Assembly (NCBI GenBank): GCA_947493255.1
Contig: CANLQK010000007.1
Coordinates: forward strand, 281,367-345,366
Length of the DNA stretch: 64,000 nt
From: an uncultured Paracoccaceae bacterium
GTDB taxonomy: Bacteria > Pseudomonadota > Alphaproteobacteria > Rhodobacterales > Rhodobacteraceae
Direction: 5' to 3'
A program made the translations under genes and the position numbers. Below the pieces are notes generated by a model. That model saw only the letters and a program-made list of their open reading frames with translations. It was not told where the DNA came from and did not search any database. Within the stretch, counting starts at the first letter, position 1; each line of letters begins with the position of its first letter. Shown piece by piece: positions 26,440 to 34,961 of this stretch.

Positions 26440-27048
26440 TTATTCCGCCTCGATTTGGTCGAAGACTGTCGAGGCCATTGCTTTCCCGTCGCTGTCAAAA
26501 AGCGTTTCTACGAAAAAGATACCAAGCTCGGGCGAGTATTTATGTTCGCTGCGTTGGGTGTAGCCATCCGCATACTCGATATCACGCTGAACCGTCCAAA
26601 CATCGTATGGGCAACCGCCGATGCTGTGCGACCCCGTGTTGATAAGGCGCGATGTTTGTGTGCCTGTGTCGCTTACGACGCCATCGATCGAGAAGTCGAA
26701 ATCCGAAATCCACGTTCCGGCTGCGGCAAGGTTGCGGAGCCCTGAGGTAGACACCGCGTATCGGGTGCCGGACGGAGTTCCTGCAAAGCTTGAAGCGAGC
26801 GGAAGCGCCAAGGGGGTAGAGTAGACAGATTTGTTCTCTGCGAGGGAACCATCGCTTAGGGTTGCTATAGTCGTAAGTTCGACCCCATCTGCCGTCGAAC
26901 GATAGACATTTATAAGGCGGATTTCAGATGATGTGAGGCGAATGCCTCCAGCTAGATCACTCGCTGTGGGGCAATTGTTTGCTGCGGCGGAGAGCGGCGC
27001 AACCGCGGCGGCAAGCGCCGCGGCGAAGATCCGGTGGAACCTCTTCAT
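26440..27048 (-). CDS. Secreted protein of unknown function
   Basis: This 202-residue protein has a clear signal peptide (MKRFHRIFAAALAAAVAPLSAAA, cleavage near residue 23). The mature part has two cysteines (NNCPTASDLAGG and GGCPYDVWTV) likely to form a disulfide, and a beta-rich composition. I do not recognise the family. Its ATG overlaps the leuA stop as ATGA, so it is translated from the leuA transcript, although nothing suggests a role in leucine synthesis. Confidence 0.75.
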   Translation of the reverse strand: MKRFHRIFAAALAAAVAPLSAAANNCPTASDLAGGIRLTSSEIRLINVYRSTADGVELTTIATLSDGSLAENKSVYSTPLALPLASSFAGTPSGTRYAVSTSGLRNLAAAGTWISDFDFSIDGVVSDTGTQTSRLINTGSHSIGGCPYDVWTVQRDIEYADGYTQRSEHKYSPELGIFFVETLFDSDGKAMASTVFDQIEAE

Positions 27049-28604
27049 TTGCCGGTATCTTTATAGCTTACGGCCTTTTCATCATAGCCGACGCTTGTTT
27101 GTTCGCGGCGGACAATCAAGCGGTTCAGTGCATTGATATAGGCCTTGGCTGATGCCACGACGGTATCGGTGTCCGCGGATTCACCGGTTGCGATGCGGCC
27201 TTCTTCTTCCATGCGTACAGACACAGTTGCCTGAGCGTCGGTCCCTTCAGTTACAGCATGCACTTGATACAGCTGCAGGCGGGCACCGTGTGGGAACAAC
27301 TGTTTCACTGCGTTGAATGTCGCATCAACGGGGCCGTCGCCAGTGGCCTGTACAGTTTTATCGTCTCCGTCAATTTCCAGAACCATAGTTGCCTTTTGCG
27401 GGCCATTCATGCCGCAAATGACGGTCAGGTCTTTCAGTTTCAGGTGATCATCGGTGCCGTCGTTTTGGCGGATCAACGCGATCAGGTCTTCGTCGAAGAC
27501 TTCTTTTTTGCGGTCTGCAAGGTCTTTGAAACGAACGAAGATATCCTTCAGCTCGTTGTCGCCCATTTCGACGCCCAGTTTTTCCAGCTTGTCACGCAGT
27601 GCAGCGCGCCCAGAGTGTTTGCCCAGCGGCAATGACGTGCCAGACAGGCCTACGTCTTCGGGGCGCATAACTTCGAATGTTTCGCGATTTTTCAGCATGC
27701 CGTCTTGGTGGATGCCGGATTCATGGGCAAATGCGTTTTTACCGACGATGGCTTTGTTAAACTGAACTGGGAAGCCGGACACGGTAGATACACGACGTGA
27801 AATGTTCATGATCTTCGTCGTATCGATGCGGGTTCCGTACGGCATGATGTCTTTGCGCACACGCATTGCCATCACGACTTCTTCCAATGCGGTGTTGCCA
27901 GCGCGTTCGCCCAAGCCATTGATTGTACATTCAATTTGGCGTGCGCCACCCGCGACAGCAGCCAGCGAGTTGGCTGTCGCCATACCAAGGTCGTTGTGAC
28001 AATGGGTGGAAAAAATCACTGTGTCTGCGCCGTCGACCTCTTGGATCAGGCGTTTGATCAGGTCGGCGGATTCCACAGGCTCGGTGTAACCGACCGTGTC
28101 AGGTATGTTGATCGTGCTTGCGCCTGCCTTGATCGCGATATCGACGGTGCGTTTCAGGAAATCCCATTCTGTGCGGGTTGCATCCATGGATGACCATTGG
28201 ACGTTGTCGCACAAGTTGCGGGCATGGGTGACGCAGTCGTGGATGCGTTCAGCCATTTGATCCATATCAAGGTTCGGGATCGCACGGTGCAGAGGCGAAG
28301 TGCCAATAAACGTGTGAATACGGGGACGTGCGGAATGTTTTACGGCTTCCCAGCAGCGGTCGATGTCTTTGAAATTGGCGCGGGACAGGCCGCAAATCTG
28401 GGCGTCTTTGCTGCGCTGGGCAATTTCTGACACGGCTTTGAAATCGCCTTCCGACGCGATTGGGAAACCAGCTTCGATGATGTCGACGCCCATGTCGTCC
28501 AGCATTTCAGCAATTTCAAGTTTCTCGGAATGAGTCATAGTCGCGCCTGGAGATTGTTCGCCATCGCGCAGTGTCGTGTCAAAGATCAATACATGATCGG
28601 TCAT
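27045..28604 (-). CDS. leuA: 2-isopropylmalate synthase
   Basis: LeuA condenses acetyl-CoA with 2-oxoisovalerate, the first committed step of leucine synthesis. The 519-residue length fits. The DRE-TIM signature is FDTTLRDGEQSPGATM at the start, the metal-binding HCHNDLGMAT is present, and the C-terminal part (about 395-505) is the leucine-binding regulatory domain. A leucine-rich leader peptide and alternative hairpins upstream show attenuation control in addition to feedback inhibition. Confidence 0.97.
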   Translation of the reverse strand: MTDHVLIFDTTLRDGEQSPGATMTHSEKLEIAEMLDDMGVDIIEAGFPIASEGDFKAVSEIAQRSKDAQICGLSRANFKDIDRCWEAVKHSARPRIHTFIGTSPLHRAIPNLDMDQMAERIHDCVTHARNLCDNVQWSSMDATRTEWDFLKRTVDIAIKAGASTINIPDTVGYTEPVESADLIKRLIQEVDGADTVIFSTHCHNDLGMATANSLAAVAGGARQIECTINGLGERAGNTALEEVVMAMRVRKDIMPYGTRIDTTKIMNISRRVSTVSGFPVQFNKAIVGKNAFAHESGIHQDGMLKNRETFEVMRPEDVGLSGTSLPLGKHSGRAALRDKLEKLGVEMGDNELKDIFVRFKDLADRKKEVFDEDLIALIRQNDGTDDHLKLKDLTVICGMNGPQKATMVLEIDGDDKTVQATGDGPVDATFNAVKQLFPHGARLQLYQVHAVTEGTDAQATVSVRMEEEGRIATGESADTDTVVASAKAYINALNRLIVRREQTSVGYDEKAVSYKDTGK

Positions 28605-28636
28605 TTCAATGGTCCTTTGTTTTCCTTAGATTTTCT

Positions 28637-28684
28637 GGCGCGGCATCCCCTCTGAGCGGTCGCGCCGAAAGGCACGCTCAGAGG
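28637..28684 (-). promoter_or_regulatory. leuA attenuator: alternative hairpins
   Basis: On the leuA transcript a perfect 10-bp hairpin pairs 28675-28684 with 28649-28658 and includes the stop codon of the leader peptide. A competing 6-bp helix can pair 28661-28666 with 28637-28642. The two are mutually overlapping in space, as in amino-acid attenuators. No clear U-run follows the second helix, so the termination step, if any, is not the simple intrinsic type. Confidence 0.65.
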
Positions 28685-28728
28685 CGGCTAAGGAGTAGGC
28701 CTAGGAGGGCCAGTTTATGAGCGTTCAT
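28678..28728 (-). CDS. leuL: leu leader peptide (leucine-rich, 16 aa)
   Basis: A 16-codon frame reads MNAHKLALLGLLLSRL and stops, with seven Leu codons (CTG, CTC, CTA, CTT types), about 75 bp upstream of leuA. A start two codons earlier (28734) is also possible. Ribosome stalling at these codons under leucine shortage would change the pairing of the hairpins that overlap its stop codon. A TATAAA -10-like box at 28742-28747 would start transcription about at the ATG, so the peptide may be read from a nearly leaderless message, which would explain the missing ribosome binding site. Confidence 0.8.
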   Translation of the reverse strand: MNAHKLALLGLLLSRL

Positions 28729-28854
28729 GTTCATGGGTTGATTTATACGGATGTTTTGCCGTTTGAAAAGGGGGCTTTGCAAAATCACTTTTTGTGGTGG
28801 ATTAGCCCCACTTAGACTCTGGACTGACGCTGCCTTGGGACTATGTGGTTATTC

Positions 28855-29514
28855 ATGAAAAAAGCAATGGTAATTGGCGCGTCTGGTGGCATTGGAGCCG
28901 CTCTGGCGCTTGAGTTGGAACTACGCGGTTTTTCGGTGACAGGGGTCTCACGTTCGCACGACGGTTTGGACATGACTGATGCCGCATCGGTCCAGCGCGT
29001 CCTTGGGGGCATGGATGGGCCGTATGATGTGGTCTTTGTGGCCGTCGGGACATTGGCAGCAGACGGAGTGCCAGAAAAGACGTTAGCTGCCTTAAAGCCT
29101 GAACGTATGTTAGACGTATTTGCAGTTAACGCAGTTGGACCTGCGTTGGTTTTGGCGCAAGCAGAACGTTTGTTGCGTGCGGATGGTCCTTGTTTTGTAG
29201 GGGTTTTGACAGCGCGTGTTGGGTCGATCGGGGACAACCGATTGGGCGGGTGGTATTCCTATCGGGCATCCAAAGCGGCAGCGAACCAGATCGTCCACGG
29301 CGCGGCTATTGAAATAGGGAGGCGGCGTAAAGAGGCTGTAGTGGTCGCGCTGCATCCAGGCACGGTGGAGACACCGTTTACCCAAAACTACAAAGGCCAC
29401 GCGATGGTGTCGCCGCCGGAGGCGGCACGAAATTTGTGTGATGTCTTGCTTGAGCTTACACCAGATCAAAGCGGTGGGTTTTTTGATTATACAGGAAGCA
29501 CCGTGCCTTGGTGA
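28855..29514 (+). CDS. Short-chain dehydrogenase/reductase
   Basis: This SDR protein of about 219 residues has the nucleotide-binding GASGGIGAALALELE, NAVGPALV as the structural Asn motif, and the catalytic YSYRASK (Tyr-xxx-Lys). Spacing and the PGTVETPFTQNY segment resemble the C-factor-like SDR subgroup. Substrate unknown. A Met at 28843 is an alternative start. The gene is monocistronic or leads to the GNAT gene 87 bp downstream. Confidence 0.85.
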   Translation: MKKAMVIGASGGIGAALALELELRGFSVTGVSRSHDGLDMTDAASVQRVLGGMDGPYDVVFVAVGTLAADGVPEKTLAALKPERMLDVFAVNAVGPALVLAQAERLLRADGPCFVGVLTARVGSIGDNRLGGWYSYRASKAAANQIVHGAAIEIGRRRKEAVVVALHPGTVETPFTQNYKGHAMVSPPEAARNLCDVLLELTPDQSGGFFDYTGSTVPW

Positions 29515-29601
29515 TGGGACGCAAACCGCGATATGGGTCCGGTATTGCTTTGGTATGGGTCTGGTATTGCAACAGGCCCATTTTCCTCTCAGCATCATTA
29601 T

Positions 29602-30060
29602 ATGACTGAGTTTCGACAAATAGCGTCCGATGACCCCGATTTGGCTGAAGTGCTTGATGTAATGCGCATGGCATTTGCTGGGATGGAGGGGCGGATTGAT
29701 CCGCCGTCGTCAATCGATGAGATGACACTGGTCAGCCTGTCAAAGACAGCTGCCACTTCCGAGGTTTGGGCAAGCGGTATGCCTGTTTCAGGCACTGTGG
29801 TTTTGACTCCGAAACCGCAGGTTCTGTATGTCGGAAAACTTGCCGTGCGCGATAGGAGGAGGGGGCTTGGGCGGCAATTGATGACACTGGCTGAAGATCG
29901 GGCGCGGGCGCTGGGCAAACGCTGGTTAGAGCTGCAAAGCCGCGTTGAACTGGTCGAAGTGCATGCGGTGTTTAAAGCGTTGGGCTTTCGGGAGGTCATG
30001 CGAACCACCCATGCAGGGTACGCCCAGCCGACAAGCATTACATTTCGTAAGGCGTTGTGA
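29602..30060 (+). CDS. GNAT-family N-acetyltransferase
   Basis: This 152-residue protein fits the GNAT fold: motif A is VGKLAVRDRRRGLGRQLMTLAEDRA with the acetyl-CoA-binding RRxGxG loop, followed by the C-terminal ALGFREV segment. The frame is open from 29533 but the ATG at 29602 gives a family-like N-terminus (MTEFRQIASDDPD). Acceptor substrate is unknown. Confidence 0.85.
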   Translation: MTEFRQIASDDPDLAEVLDVMRMAFAGMEGRIDPPSSIDEMTLVSLSKTAATSEVWASGMPVSGTVVLTPKPQVLYVGKLAVRDRRRGLGRQLMTLAEDRARALGKRWLELQSRVELVEVHAVFKALGFREVMRTTHAGYAQPTSITFRKAL

Positions 30061-30087
30061 GGGACTGAGCGTACTTTAGTTTAACGA

Positions 30088-30732
30088 TTAGCCTTCGCCA
30101 TAGATTTCTTCGATCGTTGGAAGGCCGAGGTCTTTCATACGTTGTGCATCATATTCTTCGATGAATTTGCTGTCCTGCGCCGCCATGCAGCGGTCGAACC
30201 AATCGCGGACTAATCCTGTTTCCGGGATCAAGTGCGGGAACCACTGGAAGGGCGCGCTGACGAGCAGATCGGCAGCCGAGAGGTCGTCATCGATGAGGAA
30301 TGTGTTTTTCGAGAGTGCCGTTTCGAGGGTTTTGAACATGGTGTCTTGGTCGCGGCACCAATCCCGAATGAGATCGTTGTCGGCGAGATCAAGGTAGGTG
30401 AGGTACAAGATCGGTTCGACGATGCTACCATAATAAAAAAGCCAACTTAGGTAATCGGGGCGAGATGGAGTGTTCGGACCACGGCCCAGTGGGCTGTCAA
30501 AATGATCGGTGAGCCAAAGTGTGATAGCACCGCGTTCGCGGATAAAATGGCCATCGACCTCTAGCAATGGAACCTTACCTTCTGGATGGGGGTTGTTCGG
30601 GTCTGTTTTTCCAAGCCCACCTTGGCGTTTGATGTGAACTGTTTGGATATCGACATCGGTTTCTTTGCCCATCATGCGCAACAGACTGAGGATGCCTGTC
30701 GATCGGGAGTTGGGGGAGTAGTAGAGTTTCAT
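30088..30732 (-). CDS. Glutathione S-transferase family protein
   Basis: This 214-residue protein has a thioredoxin-like N-terminal domain (MKLYYSPNSRSTGILSLLR, with PEGKVPLLEVDG as the cis-Pro glutathione-binding loop and ERGAITLWL) and an all-helical C-terminal domain (FLIDDDLSAADLLV). It probably conjugates glutathione or acts in glutathione-dependent detoxification; the substrate is unknown. It is divergent from the WYL regulator gene with 88 bp between, so that regulator may control it. Confidence 0.88.
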   Translation of the reverse strand: MKLYYSPNSRSTGILSLLRMMGKETDVDIQTVHIKRQGGLGKTDPNNPHPEGKVPLLEVDGHFIRERGAITLWLTDHFDSPLGRGPNTPSRPDYLSWLFYYGSIVEPILYLTYLDLADNDLIRDWCRDQDTMFKTLETALSKNTFLIDDDLSAADLLVSAPFQWFPHLIPETGLVRDWFDRCMAAQDSKFIEEYDAQRMKDLGLPTIEEIYGEG

Positions 30733-30820
30733 TGGTGCAAAGTTCCTTTTTGTTTGTCTTTGCCTTATCGCTGCACGCAACTGCCATTTTCTGTCAGTAG
30801 GATTTGGGCTAGAATGATTT

Positions 30821-31537
30821 ATGGCCAAGTCAGATCGTTTATTTCGCCTTATGCAGCTTTTCCGGACGCTACCGCAGCCGACGAAGGCGTCTGTGTTGGC
30901 GGAACATTTGGAGGTGTCGCTGCGCACGCTGTATCGCGATATTGACGCGCTTCGGGCAGCGGGGGCGAAGATCGATGGGGAAGCGGGGGTCGGTTATACC
31001 TTGATCGAAGACTTCGCCATGCCGCCGCAAAACCTGACGCGACTGGAAACTGAGGCTTTGTCGATTGGATTGGCCGAAGTGCAATATCGTGGTGATCCGC
31101 AATTGGCGGCAGCAGCGCGTGATGCATTGGGGAAAATTACGGCGACCTTGGATGAAGGCAGGCAACGTGAGGTGTTGCACGCGGTCAGCCAAGTGTACCG
31201 GTTTTCGGTGCATGAGGCGTCGACGGTCGATATTTCGATGATCCGTGAAGCCTGTTGGGAGGAGCGTGCGCTGCATATCGAATACGAAGACCGAAAGGGC
31301 CGCGTGTCACAGCGACGGATTTTCCCATTGGCGGTTTTGTATTTTGAATACGCAGTGATTTTGTTGGCGCATTGCCAATTGCGCGACGACTACCGGTCGT
31401 TCCACGTTACGCATATTCGGAATGTCGAACCGTTGGATGAACGGTTTAGACCGCGGCGTGTGCCGTTGCTGAATGAATATGTTGAAGCACTGCGACGCCG
31501 CCTAGATGACCGGTCGGAAGAACTGACGATTCTCTAG
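30821..31537 (+). CDS. WYL-domain HTH transcriptional regulator (YafY type)
   Basis: This 238-residue regulator has an N-terminal winged helix-turn-helix (LFRLMQLFRTLPQPTKASVLAEHLEVSLRTLYRDI region, about residues 5-45) and a C-terminal WYL domain (about 140-225, with IEYEDRKGRVSQRRIFPLAV and a degenerate YFEYAVILLAHC). WYL regulators sense small ligands or nucleic acids. It is divergent from the GST gene, the natural candidate target. Confidence 0.85.
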   Translation: MAKSDRLFRLMQLFRTLPQPTKASVLAEHLEVSLRTLYRDIDALRAAGAKIDGEAGVGYTLIEDFAMPPQNLTRLETEALSIGLAEVQYRGDPQLAAAARDALGKITATLDEGRQREVLHAVSQVYRFSVHEASTVDISMIREACWEERALHIEYEDRKGRVSQRRIFPLAVLYFEYAVILLAHCQLRDDYRSFHVTHIRNVEPLDERFRPRRVPLLNEYVEALRRRLDDRSEELTIL

Positions 31538-31575
31538 ACGAGGGGCCCCATAGACGGGGGGCGCCGCAGCTGGAG

Positions 31576-33012
31576 CTATTCGGTTGCTGTTGGCGTTTCG
31601 GTCACCGCTTCAGTCGCGGGGTTTGACGCGTTTTGGCTGACCAATGCGCCGTCCTGCCAGTCGCCTTCTGCGGTTTGGCCTGTGGCGTAGGTCATGGTGC
31701 CGTTGCCTTGGCGGCGGCCGGAGCGGAACTGGCCAGAGTAGACGTCACCGTTGGTGTAGGTTGCGACGCCGAGGCCCGAAATTTCACCTGCGTTCCATTG
31801 GCCTTCGTAGATGAAGCCATCGGGCATTGTGATTTTACCGTTGCCGTGGCGTTGGCCGTTCATGAATTCACCCTCATAGACGGTGCCGTCAGCATAGGTT
31901 GCTGTTCCGAAGCCTTCGCGTTGGCCGTTCGCCCATGCGCCAACGTAGGTATATCCGTCCGCATAGGTCATCGTGCCTTGGCCGTGGTTTTTGGCGTTGA
32001 GGAAGTTGCCTTCGTAAACAAGGCCGTTTGCATAGGTCGCGATGCCCGCACCATTGATGACGCCAGCGGACCATTCGCCCGCGTAGGTCGAGCCATCTGG
32101 GTAGGTGATTGTGCCCGTTCCGTCGGCTAGGTCATCGGCGAATGTACCGGAATAGGTGGACCCGTCCGGGTAAGTGACATCGCCGGTGCCTTCGATTTGG
32201 CCTTCGGACCATGCACCGGTGTAGCGGTATCCGTCTGCGCCAGTGAAGGAGCCTGTTCCATGGCGCAAATCGTTCAAGAAGTCGCCCTGATAGACGTCGC
32301 CATTGGCGTAGGTCACCGTGCCAGAGCCTGTGCGTTTGCCTGCAACAAGGTCGCCCTCGTAGATGTCGCCGTTGGGTTGGATCAGGCGGCCAGTGCCTTC
32401 GATTTGGCCGGCGGACCATGTGCCCTCATAGATCAAACCGTCTGGCATGGTGAGGGTGCCGACGCCTTCGCGTTCACCGTCTGCCAATGTGCCACTATAG
32501 ACGGCGCCGTCTGGGTAGGTGATTTGGCCTTCGCCTTCTTTGGTGCCATTGACCCATGGGCCTTCGTAAATATAGCCGCCCGGTGAGGTCATTTTGCCCA
32601 TGCCGTGGTGCATGGCGTTTCGGAAGTCGCCTTCGTAGACGACGCCATTGGCGTAGCGGGCAATGCCACGGCCTGTGATTTTGCCGTCGAGCCAGTCGCC
32701 TTCATAGGTGCCGCCATCTGCAAAATTTATCAGGCCGAAACCTTCGGGTTTGCCGGATGCGAATTGGCCTTCGTAGATGGAGCCGTTGGGGAAGTTGGCC
32801 TGGCCTTGGCCGCGAATTTCGCCTTCGAACCATTCGCCCTCATAGCGGTAGCCGTTGGGCAAGGTGTAGGTGCCCATGCCGTGTTGCAGTCCGTTGAGGA
32901 ATTGGCCTTCGTAAATGCCGCCGTCGTCGTATTGTTTGGTTTGGACCGATTGTGCCAAGGCCGGTGTGGCCAGCATTAGTGCGGCGACAAGGTGCGGTGC
33001 AATGCGCATCAT
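31576..33012 (-). CDS. Secreted MORN-repeat protein, 19 units
   Basis: This 478-residue protein has a signal peptide (MMRIAPHLVAALMLATPALA) and then 18 full MORN repeats and a partial one, each exactly 23 residues (pattern Y-E-G-x-W/F-x-x-G-x-x-x-G-x-G-x-x-x-Y-x-x-G), from about residue 33 to 455, ending in a short Thr/Glu-rich tail. The DNA shows the matching 69-bp period. MORN arrays form long beta-hairpin rods that bind proteins or lipids. A signal peptide places it in the periplasm or outside, whereas many MORN proteins are cytosolic. Repeat number makes it prone to expansion and contraction. Function unknown. Confidence 0.9.
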   Translation of the reverse strand: MMRIAPHLVAALMLATPALAQSVQTKQYDDGGIYEGQFLNGLQHGMGTYTLPNGYRYEGEWFEGEIRGQGQANFPNGSIYEGQFASGKPEGFGLINFADGGTYEGDWLDGKITGRGIARYANGVVYEGDFRNAMHHGMGKMTSPGGYIYEGPWVNGTKEGEGQITYPDGAVYSGTLADGEREGVGTLTMPDGLIYEGTWSAGQIEGTGRLIQPNGDIYEGDLVAGKRTGSGTVTYANGDVYQGDFLNDLRHGTGSFTGADGYRYTGAWSEGQIEGTGDVTYPDGSTYSGTFADDLADGTGTITYPDGSTYAGEWSAGVINGAGIATYANGLVYEGNFLNAKNHGQGTMTYADGYTYVGAWANGQREGFGTATYADGTVYEGEFMNGQRHGNGKITMPDGFIYEGQWNAGEISGLGVATYTNGDVYSGQFRSGRRQGNGTMTYATGQTAEGDWQDGALVSQNASNPATEAVTETPTATE

Positions 33013-33022
33013 TTTGACGAAA

Positions 33023-33053
33023 CTCCCCTACGTTCTGCGACAAGATAGGGGAG
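33023..33053. promoter_or_regulatory. Inverted repeat upstream of MORN gene
   Basis: ctccccta (33023-33030) and taggggag (33046-33053) form a perfect 8-bp inverted repeat with a 15-bp spacer, directly before the MORN gene and 95 bp before nadE. It may be an operator or a leader hairpin that includes the MORN gene's ribosome binding site (GGGGAG). Confidence 0.4.
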
Positions 33054-33147
33054 GGCGGCGGCCCGCGCAACGGGCGTTTCACAGCTTCGGCTTTCCCTTG
33101 CCGCCCAAGGGGATTAGATGAAGATAAGTTCCAAGAAAGGCCACGAC

Positions 33148-34806
33148 ATGACCGAACAATTCCGCCTGACGATTGCGCAGTTGAATCCAACAGTTGGTGA
33201 CATTGATGGCAACGCCGCGAAAGCGCGCGATGCCTGGGCGCAGGCGAAGGCCGCGGGGGCTGACATGGTCATGCTGCCAGAGATGTTTTTGGTTGGCTAT
33301 CAGACCCAAGATTTGGTGATGAAACCTGTGTTCGAACAGGTGTCGATGGCGGCGTTGACGGCATTGGCCGCAGATTGCGCGGATGGGCCGATGTTGGGCA
33401 TAGGTGGGCCGCTGCGCGAGGGTGACAAACTGCGCAACGCGTATTTTGTGCTGAAAGATGGCAAGGTCCACAACACGACGCGCAAGTATTTTCTGCCTAA
33501 TTTCAATGTGTTCGATGAGGTTCGCCTATTTAGCCGTGCCGAAATGCAAGGGCCTTGGGACGCTGGAGCGTTACGGATCGGGACGCCGATTTGTGAGGAT
33601 GCATGGTACGAAGACGTTTGCGAAGCGATGGTCGAAAGCGGCGCAGAGATGTTGTTGGTGCCTAACGGCAGCCCATATTTCCGCGAAAAAAATGATGTGC
33701 GTTTGAACAATATGGTGGCCCGTGTCGTCGAAAACGATGTGCCACTGGTTTACCTGAACATGGTGGGTGGTCAGGATGATCAGGTGTTTGATGGTGGGTC
33801 GTTTGTATTGAACCCAGGGGGCGCATTGGCGGCGCAATTGCCGTGGTTTGAAGAAGCCGTGCGCACGATTGATTTCACAAAAACGTCAGACGGCTGGCGG
33901 GCTGAAGACGCTGACAAAGATGTTTTGCCCCATGCGTTCGAGACCGATTATGCGGCAATGGTGATGGGGCTGCGCGATTACATGGCTAAGACAGGGTTCA
34001 AAAAGGTCCTGTTGGGTCTGTCCGGTGGTGTCGATTCTGCGATTGTGGCGGCGATTGCCGCTGATGCGTTGGGGCCTGAAAACGTTCGTTGTGTGATGTT
34101 GCCGTCTGAATATACGTCTGAGGCATCGCTGACCGATGCAAAGGCGGCGGCTGCCGCGCTGGGCGTGAAGTACGATATCGTGCCGATTGCGGCCACGCGT
34201 GCCGCTGTAACCGAGACATTGGCACCCTTATTTGAAGGATTGGACGAAGGTTTAACCGAAGAGAATATTCAGAGCCGTATTCGCGGGTTGTTGTTGATGG
34301 CGCAGTCCAACAAGTTCGGGGAAATGTTGCTTACAACGGGTAACAAATCTGAGGTCGCCGTAGGCTATGCGACGATTTACGGGGATATGGCAGGTGGATA
34401 TAACCCGATCAAAGACCTGTATAAAACGCGGGTATTTGATGTTTGCCGCTGGCGGAATACGAACCATCGCCCGTGGATGAAAGCCCCTGAAGGCGAGGTT
34501 ATCCCGGTGGCGATTATCGACAAGCCGCCAAGTGCCGAGCTGCGCGATGATCAAAAAGACAGTGACAGCCTGCCGGAATATGATGTGTTAGACGGCATTT
34601 TGACGATGTTGGTTGATGAAGAGGCCAGCGTCGCGGATTGCGTGGCGGCAGGGTATGAACGTGATGTCGTCAAACGGGTCGAACACCTGCTGTATATTTC
34701 CGAATACAAACGGTTTCAGTCCGCGCCGGGGCCACGGTTGTCTAGAGCGGCGTTTTGGCTGGATCGTCGATACCCGATTGCGAGTCGTTGGCGCGATAAC
34801 GGCTAG
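33148..34806 (+). CDS. nadE: Glutamine-dependent NAD+ synthetase
   Basis: NadE makes NAD+ from nicotinate adenine dinucleotide. The 552-residue protein has an N-terminal nitrilase-like glutaminase domain with the Glu-Lys-Cys triad in LPEMFLVG, RKYFLPNF and ICEDAW, and a C-terminal synthetase domain with the ATP-pyrophosphatase loop GLSGGVDSA at about residue 289. ATG 33148 is chosen over 33118 because an AAGG precedes it and relatives begin there. nadD lies 15 kb further on in the window. Confidence 0.96.
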   Translation: MTEQFRLTIAQLNPTVGDIDGNAAKARDAWAQAKAAGADMVMLPEMFLVGYQTQDLVMKPVFEQVSMAALTALAADCADGPMLGIGGPLREGDKLRNAYFVLKDGKVHNTTRKYFLPNFNVFDEVRLFSRAEMQGPWDAGALRIGTPICEDAWYEDVCEAMVESGAEMLLVPNGSPYFREKNDVRLNNMVARVVENDVPLVYLNMVGGQDDQVFDGGSFVLNPGGALAAQLPWFEEAVRTIDFTKTSDGWRAEDADKDVLPHAFETDYAAMVMGLRDYMAKTGFKKVLLGLSGGVDSAIVAAIAADALGPENVRCVMLPSEYTSEASLTDAKAAAAALGVKYDIVPIAATRAAVTETLAPLFEGLDEGLTEENIQSRIRGLLLMAQSNKFGEMLLTTGNKSEVAVGYATIYGDMAGGYNPIKDLYKTRVFDVCRWRNTNHRPWMKAPEGEVIPVAIIDKPPSAELRDDQKDSDSLPEYDVLDGILTMLVDEEASVADCVAAGYERDVVKRVEHLLYISEYKRFQSAPGPRLSRAAFWLDRRYPIASRWRDNG

Positions 34807-34961
34807 TTAGCGCTGTTTGGCCATTGGCCAAAGGCGCCCCACCCGCCGTCCCACATAACCCGTCGGGTCCAATAATCTGACATCAGTTTTGCTATCCTTG
34901 GCCATAGTTTGGCCTGCTTCTGCAGGTCTTTTGTTGGCGATATAATTTAATGGATAGATGT

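Noticed and set aside
31600..32960. Regular 69-bp tandem periodicity resembling a repeat array
   Set aside because: It is not a CRISPR array; the period is three times 23 codons and encodes MORN repeats, with no spacers.
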